A DNA stretch of 64,000 bases from Pararge aegeria (Eukaryota > Arthropoda > Insecta > Lepidoptera > Nymphalidae), in NCBI RefSeq assembly GCF_905163445.1, contig NC_053199.1:14154001-14218000 (forward strand), written 5' to 3'. Position numbers and translations under genes: made by a program. Every line of letters starts with the position of its first letter. Positions within the stretch are counted from its first letter, which is position 1. A model generated the notes under the pieces. That model saw only the letters and a list, made by a program, of their open reading frames with translations, had not been told where the DNA came from and searched no databases. Shown one piece after another: positions 41,503-52,729 of this stretch.

Positions 41503-43049
41503 CTAACATAGTGTTAAGCGCTGTTGTTTTATTAGTGGAAAGTCCCAATTTCGAAATCCTGCAGAAACACTCTGGGAATATATAACTTCTGAATATCCTC
41601 CTGTCCGGTCAAATAAATAAACAGAAAAGAACTATGCCAATTTTATTACGTGAAGGTTAACTGTTCTTATTTCAATCAATAATTCAATAGCATAACAATG
41701 CAATTTTATATACCTAACTACCGTTAACCCGTGCTTTGAACTAGCTGCTTTCTGGGCCACTAGCGTGGAAGTGACGTCACAAAGGGACCCGCACTTGCGT
41801 CGATTTCATCGCTGAATGACGCTTCCGCAGCAAATTCTCCTGTTTGATTGGCTAATGAGGCGTTAACACTGGATGGCTATTGGTTCACAGGGTAGTAGTA
41901 ATGTGCAGGAACTGCGTGTTTTTTTTTTTTTAAATACAGCTGCAATCCCACCTGTTGGTAAGATGATGCAGAGTAGGGTAGCGTTTACCCTGATAATGAT
42001 AAAGTAATGCAAGTAGTTTTTACCCAGCAGTAAGTAAACTTCACTGGTACTGAAAATTGAATTTATTCCATAAAAATCCTTGCCAATTACATTTATATAC
42101 AAAAATATTTGTAAAATTTTAAGTCTATTGCTAACTAAGTGCACTAAAACGAGAAAACTTATTTTTTTTTTTATTTAAAAAGTATGTTTTTTTCATTGAC
42201 AGTTTTAAGCAGCAATGAAGCAATTATTGTTTGCACAGAGTTTATGGCCTTACCTACTTTTTATACCGAAAATTACATGATTTACTTAAATAGAAAAATC
42301 TAAATCTAAAATTAATATTATTTTGACTAAATAAAAAGGATATATTTTAGTTTCAAAAGCTTTTATTTTATTTGTAAAATTATTGACGGACTGGAATTTA
42401 AAATCATATATACATATTCGAATACTTAAAGAAAACCTTGACATTTTTGTTTGTCAAGTTCAAAGAAATATCAAGAATTATAAATTGTACACCGGATAAC
42501 CACTGAGTCAGAGATATGGTTCACAATAACTTTTTACCGCCGTAAACAACTTCATAAATTAAAATATAATGTCTTTATGTTTTCGGCCTTCACCTCAAAC
42601 TACTCAGCATATTTAATCAATGAGTTACTCAATGCTTCCGTTGTTATATAAACGGAGGGCTTTAGTAATGACTTGAATTAAAACTTGTGCGAGTTGTGAA
42701 GCCGCTCGGCGGAGCTGTCACGCATTTTGATGTGTACTTTTATTAATAATTCACAAATTCAATTCAAACTTTTTAGACGTCACGTGTCACTGGTGTCAAA
42801 CATTTCATAAATCAATTACAGAGTTAGATTAGACTCCATGTATTTATGTACAGATGTAGGTATTTAAACATAAAGCATGGTGTATACGAAGCCAGTCGGT
42901 TGGCGCCAATTTAACAGACAAGCCACATACTGGCAACTGTCTCGAAAAATTGACGGTCACGCTATACGCCAGGGCCTGCGCGTTTTAATTGTCAGACAAA
43001 GTAGAAGGGCCACTTGATGGTAAAGTCATAGTCTAACGAAGCGAACAAA
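41503..43049. other. No gene seen; SINE and array scraps
   Basis: 41755..41830 weakly resembles the 242-bp unit (gtgacgtcacaaagggaccc). 41935..41990 is a SINE b scrap (gcaatcccacctgttggtaa). The remaining kilobase (42000..43049) is unassigned. Confidence 0.4.
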
Positions 43050-43200
43050 AGTCAAAAATATCTTTATTCAATTGATGGTACATATGATGCGTACGTTACA
43101 TGAAAAATGGTAGTGGAATTGTGGCGATAACCATATTCGTATAGTAAGTTTAACCATCGCCTACAAACAAAGCACAATTTCGAAGTGTATGCAAGAAACA
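43050..43200 (-). repeat. LINE family d 3' end
   Basis: agtcaaaaatatctttattc and gtggcgataaccatattcgt match the family d tail in reverse. Confidence 0.6.
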
Positions 43201-43291
43201 CGTCGCCACACTGTTTCCAATAACGTGAGGTGTAGCTGATAAGCCTCATATGCATATAATTACACCGATAACTGCCCTTCTTCAGACTTGG

Positions 43292-43315
43292 TGCTGCTGC
43301 TGCTTCTGCTGCTTG
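43292..43315 (+). repeat. Short CTG-rich tract
   Basis: gctgctgctgcttctgctgc; a minor interrupted microsatellite. Confidence 0.8.
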
Positions 43316-43559
43316 GTGGCACAAGACAGCCTGGCGACAATAAATCCCCGATCTGTCACAAAAAAATTGGTTTCCTATAAAGTCGGCTTACCTACGATAG
43401 TTGAACGTAACAACGTCGTAAGAAAATACTGATGGTTGCATTTTTCAAAAGAAAATTTTAATTTTATTTGTTTGATAGATATTATCGTTGCTATAAACAA
43501 TTGACACCACATTCACTTTTCACTGCACTTCATCCTTGCCGAAAACATGTAAATGTATT

Positions 43560-43760
43560 ATTGTATAGAAGCTGTCCACGCGGACGCATTGCTCACTCAA
43601 GTAGACAGATGTCAAACGCGGAGGCCGACTGTGCCTCTTTGTCGCTCGCTCCGCGCTCTCGCTTGCACTTCAAGCCTTGAATGGAACGCCTCAGAGCGAG
43701 GTAACGCCGCATACGTCTCCAGCGTGCGTGCAGCCGGCTCCATCGAATTATAAGACGTTG
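43560..43760. promoter_or_regulatory. CpG-rich patch, candidate promoter or 5' exon
   Basis: Within otherwise AT-rich DNA this 200 bp is dense in CG dinucleotides (gctcgctccgcgctctcgct, gtaacgccgcatacgtctcc). tataa occurs at 43749..43753. No repeat family is recognised and no open frame is convincing. It could be a promoter or noncoding first exon, but strand and gene are unknown. Confidence 0.3.
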
Positions 43761-44789
43761 TCACGTCAAAAGCTCTAAAACTACAAAATATTTGACACCA
43801 GCAACCTTTACTTACATGCATCTGTAGTAGGAGCATAAAAGATTCAGTTGACACTAGACACACGTCAGAGTCATGACGTAAACGCCCGGGGGTAATCAGA
43901 AATGTATTTACCAAGTAAACGGCCTTACCGTACAAATATTGAAATGTAGTAGTAACAGTTACGGAGCTTATTGTAACTAATAAAGTTGAGTGATACTACA
44001 AGTTATTGTCATACTAGTAATTTCCTGCGACCTTCTTCGCGAGGAATTTTTGATGTGCACGTCTTTGTTTTTCTTTGGCCTCTGTGTGTAATCGACTTTG
44101 TGTTCAAGACAGTATTGCGGTCCTGAATACAAGTCTAGCGATCGGAAATATGCGGATAGCGGTATCACTTTGTTGGCTAACAATATGCGGGGTGCGGGAG
44201 AAGCAACGTTCCGAACGTCTATGTTACACCTTTTACAACTCAAGAACGGCTGGACCAATATTTATATTTGATTTTTTGGATTCCTCTTAGACTGGAATAG
44301 GATAATAAGGATTAAAATATAACACTCATAAAAAAAATAATGATCCGCGGTACGAAGTTCACCGGCGACAGCTTTCTTTTTTATTGTTGCGATTAAACGC
44401 TCATACGCATAGCAATCACATTAACATTGGTTGGATTATCGTTATAAACTGTCCCAGTGTTTCTATACTAAAACTACTATTTGGACAGCCACAGCTCTAT
44501 GGAAATATAAAAAAAGATATGTCAATCTCTGACGATGAAATCAAAAACAAATGAAACCGTACATTTTTTCCGGGAACAAAGTAACCTTTCGGGGGCTAAT
44601 AATAATAATTTATCTCTGTGCCAATTTTTTTTCAAATACGATCAGCCATTTTGGCATGATTGAGTAGCAGACATCCTTCCAAACTTTCGCATTCAGTATA
44701 AGTTAAGATGAGGTGACGTATCACCTAAATGAATTTTTAAAATTATTTTTTTTATATTTGAAAATTGGTATGGCGTCATTCAGATGGGC
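43761..44789. other. No gene seen; Helitron-like 5' scrap
   Basis: 44222..44290 has acaactcaagaacggctgga, a phrase typical of Helitron-like 5' regions. The rest is unassigned. Confidence 0.4.
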
Positions 44790-44935
44790 AATGCGGTTAG
44801 CGTTTTAGGTACCACGGTGGTTACGAAAACGTTTTAGATTTTATTTTTATGCATAGATTATTTTAGGTTCTCTTTGTGAATCTTAAAAGCAAAAACATAA
44901 AATAAATTATGTATCGAACATTAATTAAAATACGG
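44790..44935 (+). repeat. LINE 3' end matching 8095..8200
   Basis: ggtaccacggtggttacgaa, aacgttttagattttatttt and gattattttaggttctc parallel the end of the remnant at 7768..8210. Confidence 0.55.
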
Positions 44936-44999
44936 TAAATAGGGCTTGCTCGCGACTACGTCCGCCTTCAAATTAAAAAAAAAATCCAAATATCATTTA

Positions 45000-45075
45000 T
45001 TCAAGGTAGGCCCATTTTACAAGCACTTTTTAAACTTCAAGCCTGTCTATCTGCAGTGACTCTAATACCGGTTAC
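45000..45075 (-). repeat. LINE family f 3' UTR scrap
   Basis: ttattcaaggtaggcccatt, aagcactttttaaacttcaa and gactctaataccggtt match 38470..38530. Confidence 0.6.
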
Positions 45076-45469
45076 TCTTTTTCATGACATTTTACAGTTT
45101 TACAATCCATTTCAAATTTTCAATCTAGTGTCTGCTTCTATGCGACCTGTCATTATTTCTTATATTGCAACTTGAAGGCTATTTCAAAACTGCAGATTTT
45201 AATGCTTCAAAAACAGGATCAGTCTTCCTACCCTTGTTTCATCCTTAGGGGGATGATTTTACATTGAAATAAATAAATAATAAATCTTTTATCCCATCCG
45301 TCCAAGAGAGTCAAAAGTTTAAAAAAATCAGGGTACTTAATTATTTTTACGTTTTTTATTTCTTAATCGTACCACACATCATCTAGCCGAAGCTACAAAG
45401 AGAGTTCATTTTTCACCTGAGCGTACCCAGATGTTGACTTTGCACACTGTAGAGATATGAGTTATAGTA
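45076..45469. other. No gene seen
   Basis: Unassigned. Confidence 0.4.
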
Positions 45470-45665
45470 ATTATGTAAAATGGTTAAATAATGAAACTTT
45501 CGAATACCATAACTTGATAAGTGCCAGATATTTTATTAAATTAATTAGCATTTTAGCGAATGTGCTAATTATTTGGTTCACAGCCAATGTTCATGACATT
45601 GTGTCGGTGGGCGTTTTGCTATAAATATCGGTGCATTTTCGTTACACTTTACGTCACACTCATCT
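45470..45665 (+). repeat. Uninterrupted copy of the repeat split at 7613..8300
   Basis: tggttaaataatgaaacttt, agatattttattaaattaat, gccaatgttcatgacattgt and gctataaatatcggtgcatt run without a break. Confidence 0.65.
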
Positions 45666-45850
45666 TGTGAAAGACTCAGACGTGGCTAAGTTAAAGCTCC
45701 GTTGTCTTATGTCCATTTTCTATCTGTAATATGTTGATAAGTTGCTTAGCAAAGTGTTTCTTTTAACAATGACAGTGTTGCTAAGTAATAAATCTATTAT
45801 AGATAGATTGAATATAGAAAATGGAGATTAGTCGTTATCGTGTGTCTAAC

Positions 45851-46251
45851 ACGACCGGCGCAGTGGGCAGCGATCCTGCTTTCTGAGACCATGGCCGTTG
45901 GTTCGATTCCCACAACTTGATTACACAAACATGTTCCATGTTTGTGTAATCAACATGATTGTTTTTCAGTGTCTGGGTGTTTATCTGTATATTATAATAA
46001 TTTATGTATATTATTCTTAGTACCCATAACACAAGCTACGCTTACTTTTAGGCTAGATGGCGATAATATAAAGTGATGAAAATCTCCAGTACGATTAATA
46101 AATACTTAAGGGTAGGCTTTTTATAACAATGCCTATTCTTAAGTTTTTTATAAATCGTACTTGAAATTTTCATCATTACCATACCCTGTGCATACCCTCT
46201 ATGCACGCCACTGATGGCGATGTGTCTATTGTCGTAATATATTTATTTATT
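45851..46251 (+). mobile_element. SINE family a, interrupted by a MITE
   Basis: Head acgaccggcgcagtgggcag, box B ggttcgattcc, body to ggctagatggcgat, then resumes atggcgatgtgtctattgtc and ends atatttatttatt after the insertion. Confidence 0.85.
46065..46213 (+). mobile_element. hAT-like MITE inside SINE a, one terminus decayed
   Basis: Flanked by atggcgat at 46057..46064 and 46214..46221. The right end GCACGCCACTG matches the termini of 25772 and 25924; the left end lacks the inverted terminus. A long internal stem pairs gatgaaaatctccagtacga with the stretch 46157..46178. Confidence 0.8.
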
Positions 46252-46552
46252 CAATTTGTAAGTCATACAACCAGTTACAAAAATCGGGCACCGATAATAA
46301 ACATTGAAGCCAACTAATAAGCGTTGTAGCGTATATGCCTTAGCTTTTTAATATTATACTAATGAGATATTGCCGAAAATTATGTATAAAAGCTTTTTAA
46401 ACCGAGAAACATCTACTAAAACGTTTCGCCCTAATTTCTTGTCCTAATTTAGCCTTAATCTAACTTTATACTGAAAATGCGTAAGAGAAAATTTTAATGT
46501 AAGTAGGTAAGTATTCAACGCGTCCTTGTGTTTAAAGCCATGTATTCACTAG

Positions 46553-46690
46553 GTGAAGCGGTACTAGCCTAGCGCGTAAAGAATCGTCTTCATTATCGGG
46601 GGGACCCAGTTAAATCCCAGGTATACCTCTAACTTTTAAGATTTATGTGAGTTTTTAAATTTAAGCATTTAAATATCACTTGATTTAACT
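46553..46690 (+). repeat. SINE family c, head
   Basis: agcggtactagcctagcgcg (box A region) and gttaaatcccaggtatacct (decayed box B). Confidence 0.6.
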
Positions 46691-46694
46691 AAAG

Positions 46695-46805
46695 GCCAGA
46701 CTAGATAAATTCAGAAATTTTAAATTCTCAAATTTTCCCTGCGAACCTGGGAGCATCTACTTAAATTCACAGCACTCACCGTCGCACCAGGGTAGTCAAA
46801 GAGGT
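46695..46805 (-). repeat. SINE family b, head
   Basis: aattttccctgcgaacctgg and cagcactcaccgtcgcacca are the reverse of the SINE b head. Confidence 0.65.
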
Positions 46806-46960
46806 TGCGGGAAGCGGACTCAGAAAGCAGAGTCACTGCCCACTGTGCAAATCGGCTGCCTAATTAATACATAGGGCAAGTGTCTCCACCCAAAATAAGA
46901 AGGGTAAAGGCCGTAGTCCGCCACGCTAGCCGAGTGCGGATTGGTGGACTAACAGCAAGA
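46806..46960 (-). repeat. SINE a and SINE c scraps
   Basis: gactcagaaagcagagtcac then gcccactgtgcaaatcgg is the SINE a head in reverse; agaagggtaaaggccgtagt and gcggattggtggac are SINE c in reverse. Confidence 0.6.
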
Positions 46961-46982
46961 GGTAACAGTAAGCAGTTAAAAT

Positions 46983-47213
46983 AAAGTCAAAAGTCAAAGT
47001 TAAAAATATCTTTATTCAAGTAGGCCCATAGGTGGCACTTTAGATGCGCACATAATAATGTCACGGTAGTGAGATGATGGCGATAACCACATTCGTAAAC
47101 TTAAAACTAAAGCTACGAGGGTTCCAAACGCGTCCTGGTCTAAGAAGAAGCCCACAACAAACTTAGCCGGGTGTTTTCATTTTGTCATCACCATCTCACA
47201 ATGTCATTTAAAA
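46983..47213 (-). repeat. LINE family d 3' UTR, long copy
   Basis: Starts with aagtcaaaagtcaaagttaa (the TGACTT tail in reverse), then ttattcaagtaggcccatag, gcgataaccacattcgtaaa and acaaacttagccgggtg. Confidence 0.8.
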
Positions 47214-47867
47214 TTATTAGCAGAGCAACCTGGTTAATAGTCAGACTAGGTTAGGTTAGATAATTGAATGATATTTGGTTAAATAAACTAATGAATTGAT
47301 TGCCGAATGTTTTCTTCCTTCCGTAAGGGAGTTTAGTCCTACTACTAACTGCGCAAAGCAAAGCTACTCGATGTGTCTGAAATCTAAAACAGCTTATACG
47401 TGACGCAAGTGTATACCAGTGAACACGCGGCTTTACGAAAACGTGGCTTTAACGTGAAATATTTAAGCAACGAGTGAAATTCCACGCCGAGCTATCACAA
47501 CTTCGCCCTACTTCTGCCTGAAGGGTCTAAAACCACTCCGCCCTGTCAGCCATTGGGGCAATTGGCGCCATTAAAATTTTCATACCCGCTAAAAAACCAA
47601 CATCGTAATGAATTGAACACAGCTTTTAACGATAGCGGTAGATTTAATTAAAGAAAACTTCTAATTTATGAACTTAGTATTAACCTAGTAACTACTGATT
47701 TAGTAATAAATGTTACCAATCATTCATTATTTAAATATGCCTAGTTAATCGACTTCAAAGATACGTTTCATTAAATTCGCATGTTTTCTTTTTCCCATTG
47801 ATTTTACGATGATACTGATAATTTCATACGCTATGAGTTTAGTAAAGATCTCCCTGGTCTGAAGTCA
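47214..47867. other. No gene seen
   Basis: Looks single-copy; 47450..47580 is GC-richer without an identifiable exon. Confidence 0.4.
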
Positions 47868-48050
47868 AAGTCTAAGTCAAAGTCAAAAATATCCTTATTC
47901 AAGTAGGCCCATTCATGAGAATTGTATACACGGTAGTGAGATGGTGGCGATAACCATATTTGTAAACTTAAAACTAAAGCTACGAGGGTTCCAAACGCGT
48001 CCTGGTCTACGAAGAAGCCCACACAAAAGCCAGGTGTATTATTTTCTCAC
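47868..48050 (-). repeat. LINE family d 3' UTR
   Basis: ctaagtcaaagtcaaaaata (tail), gtgagatggtggcgataacc and ccaaacgcgtcctggtctac. Confidence 0.8.
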
Positions 48051-48674
48051 ATTTTCATTGAAAATTGAACACAAATGCTTCGCGCATTTACACATGCACA
48101 CAATTTTCATCACACGCCGTTTTTCTATTGTAACAGAATCTACTAATAATCTTATTTGATTTGAAGATTAGAACTACGTTTTAATTGGTCTACCAAAATC
48201 CATAGCATTTATTGCTATTTCGCTATTGCAGCACTTTGCCCGCCACTGCCACTTTCGATTCGCAATTAATTTAATTAAACTACATTGGTAACTCAGATTC
48301 TTATAAAGATAACCACAATTCTGATATTATATTGTGTAGCTGATACTTTTAGCTTACAATGATCTTATAGTTACCATTGATGCGAACAGAAACTTCTCGG
48401 GAAAGGTCGAGAATTATATTATGCGGATGCTTAAGGAGATCGGCTGACTTTGCGATTAAAAAAAGGTTTAAAATCTTCGAGATAGAAAGAGCACTATTTA
48501 ACATTGTCATAATATATTTATCACTAGTTATGTATTATTTTCATCTTAGTTTTATATAAACACATACCAGTTTTGTTACCTATACCAATTTAAAAATAAA
48601 TTGACGCACATCGTAGGGTGACTAGAAGAGATCTCTTATAATAGAGAGATAAGCTTTCCTATGTCATCAACATC
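48051..48674. other. No gene seen; small LINE tail
   Basis: 48615..48660 (actagaagagatctcttata, gagataagctttcctatgtc) resembles the 3' UTR of the LINE at 28997. The rest is unassigned. Confidence 0.45.
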
Positions 48675-49375
48675 ATTATTATCTCAACCAATCGACGTTC
48701 ACTGCTGGACATAGGTCGTTTGTAGGGAGTTTCACAATACACGGTCCTGAGCCACTTGCCTCCAGCGGCTCTCAGCTACTCGCCTGATGTCATCTGTCCA
48801 CCTCGTTGGGGGCCCGATCTACGCTGCATTTACCGGTGCGGGGTCGCCATTCCAAATAAATAAATAAATATATACACACACCGCCATCTAGCCCCAAAGT
48901 AAGCGTAGTTTGTGTTATGGGTACTAAGATGACTGATGAATAATTTTATGAATAACATACATATATACTTAGAATACAAATACTTAGAATATACATATAA
49001 ACACCCAGACTCTGAAAAACATTCATGCTCATCACACAAACATTTTCCAGTTGTGGGAATCGAACCCACGGCCTAGGACTCAGAAAGCAGGGTCGCTGCT
49101 CACTGCGCCAATCGGCCGTCAAATTTCAACTTACAATTCCAGGACCTTAAGACCCCAATGTCCATCGGTTCTCCGAGCTATGTGCCCCGCCCATTTCAGC
49201 TTCGCGGCTCGCTGAGCTATGTCGGTAAGTCTAGTACTTCTACGGATCTCCGCATTTCTGATTTGATCACGTAGAGATACTCCTAACATAGCTCTCTCCA
49301 TCGCTCGCTGAGTTACTCAGAGCCTTCTCATAAGGCCCATAGTTAGCGACCATGTCTCATGTATATCTTTTTTAT
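48675..49375 (-). pseudogene. RTE-like LINE C-terminus, split by a SINE
   Basis: The part right of the SINE reads on the minus strand AMERAMLGVSLRD-like residues, then LTDIAQRAAKLKWAGHIARR and TDGHWGLKVLEL. The part left of it reads PPTRWTDDIRRVAESRWRQV and AQDRVL, a stop, NSLQTTYVQQ, a stop, TSIG. The order is that of the RTE-clade C-terminal tail (compare 22804..23010). Stops at two Trp positions and frame changes make it a dead copy. Confidence 0.8.
48855..49135 (-). mobile_element. SINE family a inserted in the RTE-like remnant
   Basis: Full reverse copy. attcca at 48849..48854 and 49136..49141 flanks it; joining across this word gives the uninterrupted LINE order. Confidence 0.85.
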
Positions 49376-49404
49376 TGGTATTTGTTAATACATGTTTTTT
49401 TAGG

Positions 49405-49700
49405 TATTAATCATCATCATATCACCCCATTACCAGCCTCCTAGGGCATGGGTCTCCTACCACAAAGGGAACAGGTTAAGGCAGTAGTCTACCACGCTGG
49501 CCTAGAAGACTATGGAAAACTCTCAGGCATGCAGGTTTCCTCAAGATGTTTTCCTTCACCGTTGAAGCAAGTGAAATTTTAATTACTTAAAACACACAAA
49601 AATTAGAAATATTAGATGTGCGTGCTGGGATTCGAACTCGGCCCTTTGAAGGTGAAAAGTGGAAGTCCTATCCACTGCTGTATCACCTATTCACATAAAT
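49405..49700 (-). mobile_element. SINE family c, near full length
   Basis: catcatatcaccccattacc, cctagggcatgggtctccta, actctcaggcatgcaggttt, tgcgtgctgggattcgaact and ccactgctgtatcacctatt. Confidence 0.8.
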
Positions 49701-50262
49701 AAAAAAAAAAACAATAAAGAATGATAGATGTGAAAAGACCCATTGCCTTCTCTATCGCCCGATGAGTGACCTTGAGCTTAGTGATCAGATCCATAGTTAG
49801 TTTCTTAGTTTATAGCGACACTTTGGTTAGGTATATTTACAGGCGGATTCGTGGGTGAAAGCCAGTCCTAAATACTTTCGCTTTTCATCAATTCCGCCAT
49901 CATAAGGTAAATTACAAAGATTATAAAGCGGGGCTCCGATTAAAGTCATAATTTAAATCCTTCAAGTTTCACAAGTAGAAATAATTTGGAGGAGAGAAAT
50001 ACGAAAATTCGTGAAGGGGCGCTTACTGTTAAACGTTCGTATTTGATACGCTTATTAATTTTTGTTTGAATCTTTTGAACATTATTGTAATATTAGAACC
50101 ATAAAAGCGGCCTCATGTTACTCAATTTATATAAGGATAAAGCTTCTATTACTATTATTATACTCTACTGCTATTGATTACCCTTAATTATGAATAGGTT
50201 ATTACTTAATCACTTACATATTGATATAATTTTTTTGTTTTACTATTTTTAGTTATTACGTT
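49701..50262. other. No gene seen
   Basis: 49735..49800 continues RTE-like phrases (ccattgccttctctatcgcc, tgagcttagtgatcag); the rest is unassigned. Confidence 0.4.
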
Positions 50263-50445
50263 TATTGGATAGAAGCAGGCGTTACTTGCGGAAATCCATA
50301 ATATATTATGAAAATTAAGCTTAATTTGCTATACTCCGCGAACAGCAGGAGAATCTGTATGGTGTAATTTATAACTACTTCAATCCGTATACTCCACACC
50401 AATCAGATCCTCGGCAATATACCCTCTGTATGTGGAGCTAGAGTA
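50263..50445 (-). repeat. Repeat family g
   Basis: ggatagaagcaggcgttact, gaaaattaagcttaatttgc and caatataccctctg mirror 800..980. Confidence 0.65.
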
Positions 50446-50655
50446 TCTGAAATAGATTTTGAATACTAGTTGTTCCCTATGACTTCGTCAGTTTACTAAT
50501 TCCATTTCATTATTTTCATAAATATATTTAGCAAGAATATCGAACGAATTATGATTATACAAAGCTTACTCCGATACACCGCTACATCACCTGCCAGCGC
50601 TATTTTGCAATATTGATTTTAAAATGACAGTTTATCGCCATTTTTATTTTTTTTT
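50446..50655. other. Helitron-like terminus scrap
   Basis: actagttgttccctatgact at 50466 resembles the Helitron-like terminus; otherwise nothing. Confidence 0.35.
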
Positions 50656-50961
50656 ATTCCACTACAAGTTAGCCCTTGACTGCTATCCCACCTGGTGGTA
50701 AGTGACGATGCAGTCTAAGATAGTGGCGGGCTAACCTGTTCGGGAGTATGGTAGTCAAACCCCCTAATCAGTTTTTACGCAACATCGCACCGGAACACTA
50801 AATCGCTTAGCGGGACATCTTTGTCAGTAGGGTTGTAACTAGCCACGGCCAAAGCCTCCCACCAGACCAGACCAGAGAAAATTCGGAAATTATAAATTCC
50901 CAAATTGCCCCTGCCAGAAATCGAAACCGGGACCTCCTAATTTAATTCACAGCGCCCCCAG
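50656..50961 (-). mobile_element. SINE family b, full length
   Basis: attccactacaagttagccc, gcgggctaacctgttcggga, ggccaaagcctcccaccaga, aaattgcccctgccagaaat and cacagcgccc. The duplicated ccagaccagacc is a small local repeat. Confidence 0.85.
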
Positions 50962-51539
50962 TATTATTATTTAGTGTACAGCCATTCAGTGACAAGATGT
51001 TTTATTATTAGGTACTCAAATGCCCGTTTCACTAAAGACGAACAAGGCAATGCTCAACTAAATCGAAGATTCCCAGGCATCACCTTTCACCAATCGATTT
51101 TCACTAGGCAACTTATATTACCTTCCTTGTCTATGGTTCTTGCCACAAGGTGAGGTATTTTGTGTTTGTATTATCATACTTTTCATTTTTCCTACGTATT
51201 TGAGGAATGCATTTTAAGGATTTCCATCACCCTGAGTCTAAGAAAAAGCCGTTAACATCTCAAAATCTTATAGGACGTTTTATACTTATTTTTATGTTGT
51301 TTAGGTACTAATCAAATAAACAAGGTTACGACGTATGTCAAACAAACCTTTGAGTAAATAACCTATTCTAAAATTAAGTTAACTTTTTGCTCTTACTAAG
51401 TCAAAATATTACAGATATTCGTAGTTATCGTCTGTGAAAGGAGCAGAACTCCTTTGTGGGGTTGAGTTTACACACTTACAACATGTTTCCTAAGGTAATT
51501 CTAGACCTATCAATACATACATTTGAAAAATGTGTGAAA
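50962..51539. other. No gene seen; possible repeat at 51010
   Basis: 51020..51150 (cgaacaaggcaatgctcaac, tcaccaatcgattttcacta) may be a dispersed repeat; I cannot place it. Confidence 0.35.
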
Positions 51540-51840
51540 ACACATCTAATACTGCCAGGTTACTATACATTCTGTGAATTTCTTAATGACAAGGTAGTTT
51601 GGAAGCCAGCTTCACTCTCATCTCCCGCAAGATAGAAAAGTGATTGTAAATGTTGATGTTGGAAAAGAGCAACTACTGACTTTCTTGCGGGCTCCTTTCG
51701 GTAGAATCTGCTTTCCGAACCGGTGGTAGGGTAACTACAAAGATACAAACATGACGTTTCAAAAGTGCTTATAAAGTAGGCCTACTTGAAATAAATGAAT
51801 TTTGAATTTTAATTTTGAATTTTAAAATAGAGAGATTCAT
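51540..51840 (+). mobile_element. LINE family f: last codons plus 3' UTR
   Basis: The frame GYYTFCEFLNDKVVWKPASL then SSPAR ends in a stop at about 51636. The 3' UTR carries gtagaatctgctttccgaac, cggtggtagggtaac, gtgcttataaagtaggccta and a tail of gaattttgaattttaattttg. It matches 38425..38720 in reverse. Confidence 0.8.
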
Positions 51841-52267
51841 TCCTAAATAACAAGATACTGTTCTGCTGTATTTCAGTATTTTATTCGTTATTTAACTGAT
51901 TTAAACTATGAAACCAGCCAATATCCGACGTTCAAACTAAATTCCCTCCATAGTTTATCAATACCGCACCGTTTAAACGGTATCTACCGTTTACTTGAAA
52001 GTCATATAAATTGAAAGCCGGTGATTCCATCAGAGGCCGAGAGATGGCACGGCTGGTACGCCATCGATGATAAGCCGAGCGGGAAATCGGTATTTCCGTA
52101 AACATTGTGCCCTAAATGGAAGCGACAAGCGAAAATTGGCCGGTATTATTTTTTGTGAGGGTACAGGGTAGACAAGTCCCGTCTTTTATACCTAATAGTA
52201 GTGAAACTAGCAAGACTTTTTTTTTGTTTTCTCTATAAAAGTGTTTTACCTACACTTGGAGGAAATA
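51841..52267. other. No gene seen
   Basis: 52000..52140 is GC-richer and single-copy-looking; no exon is identifiable. Confidence 0.35.
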
Positions 52268-52729
52268 TCAATTGCATATATATACATAAAAGGCAAAGGT
52301 GCCTGACTGACTGATCTATCAATGCACAGCTCTTACCACTTGCCGGATCGGGCTGAAGTTTTGTACACAGATAGTTATAACAATGTAGGCCGTCCATCAG
52401 AAAGGATTTTTGAAAATTCCAACATTAAGAGGCTTAAATGGGGAATAATAGTTTGTTTAAAATCCTTCATTTATACATTTTTATTCGAGTTAATTCTATG
52501 AACCTTTATTTTAAAGATTACGGTTAAAAATAAAGAAATACGTGTTTCACATATTTTACAAATTCCAACAAATAGAGGATGAAAATGTATATGAAAGTTT
52601 CTCATTTTTTGAGTAATTTACGTTCATATTTTTCTATTAGCAGCAAGACATTTTTTTAAACCTTTTTAGTTAAAATTTACCAAATCAAAAATTAAACGTA
52701 ACGTGAGCGAAGCCGCGGGCCAAAGCTAG
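52268..52729 (+). mobile_element. Helitron-like non-autonomous element
   Basis: A|TC at 52267/52268, an early tatatatacataaaaggcaa segment, phrases aagttttgtacacagatagt and gtccatcagaaagga, then gtgagcgaagccgcgggc and CTAG at 52726..52729 followed by T. The 3' end matches the decayed Helitron at 13777. Confidence 0.7.
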
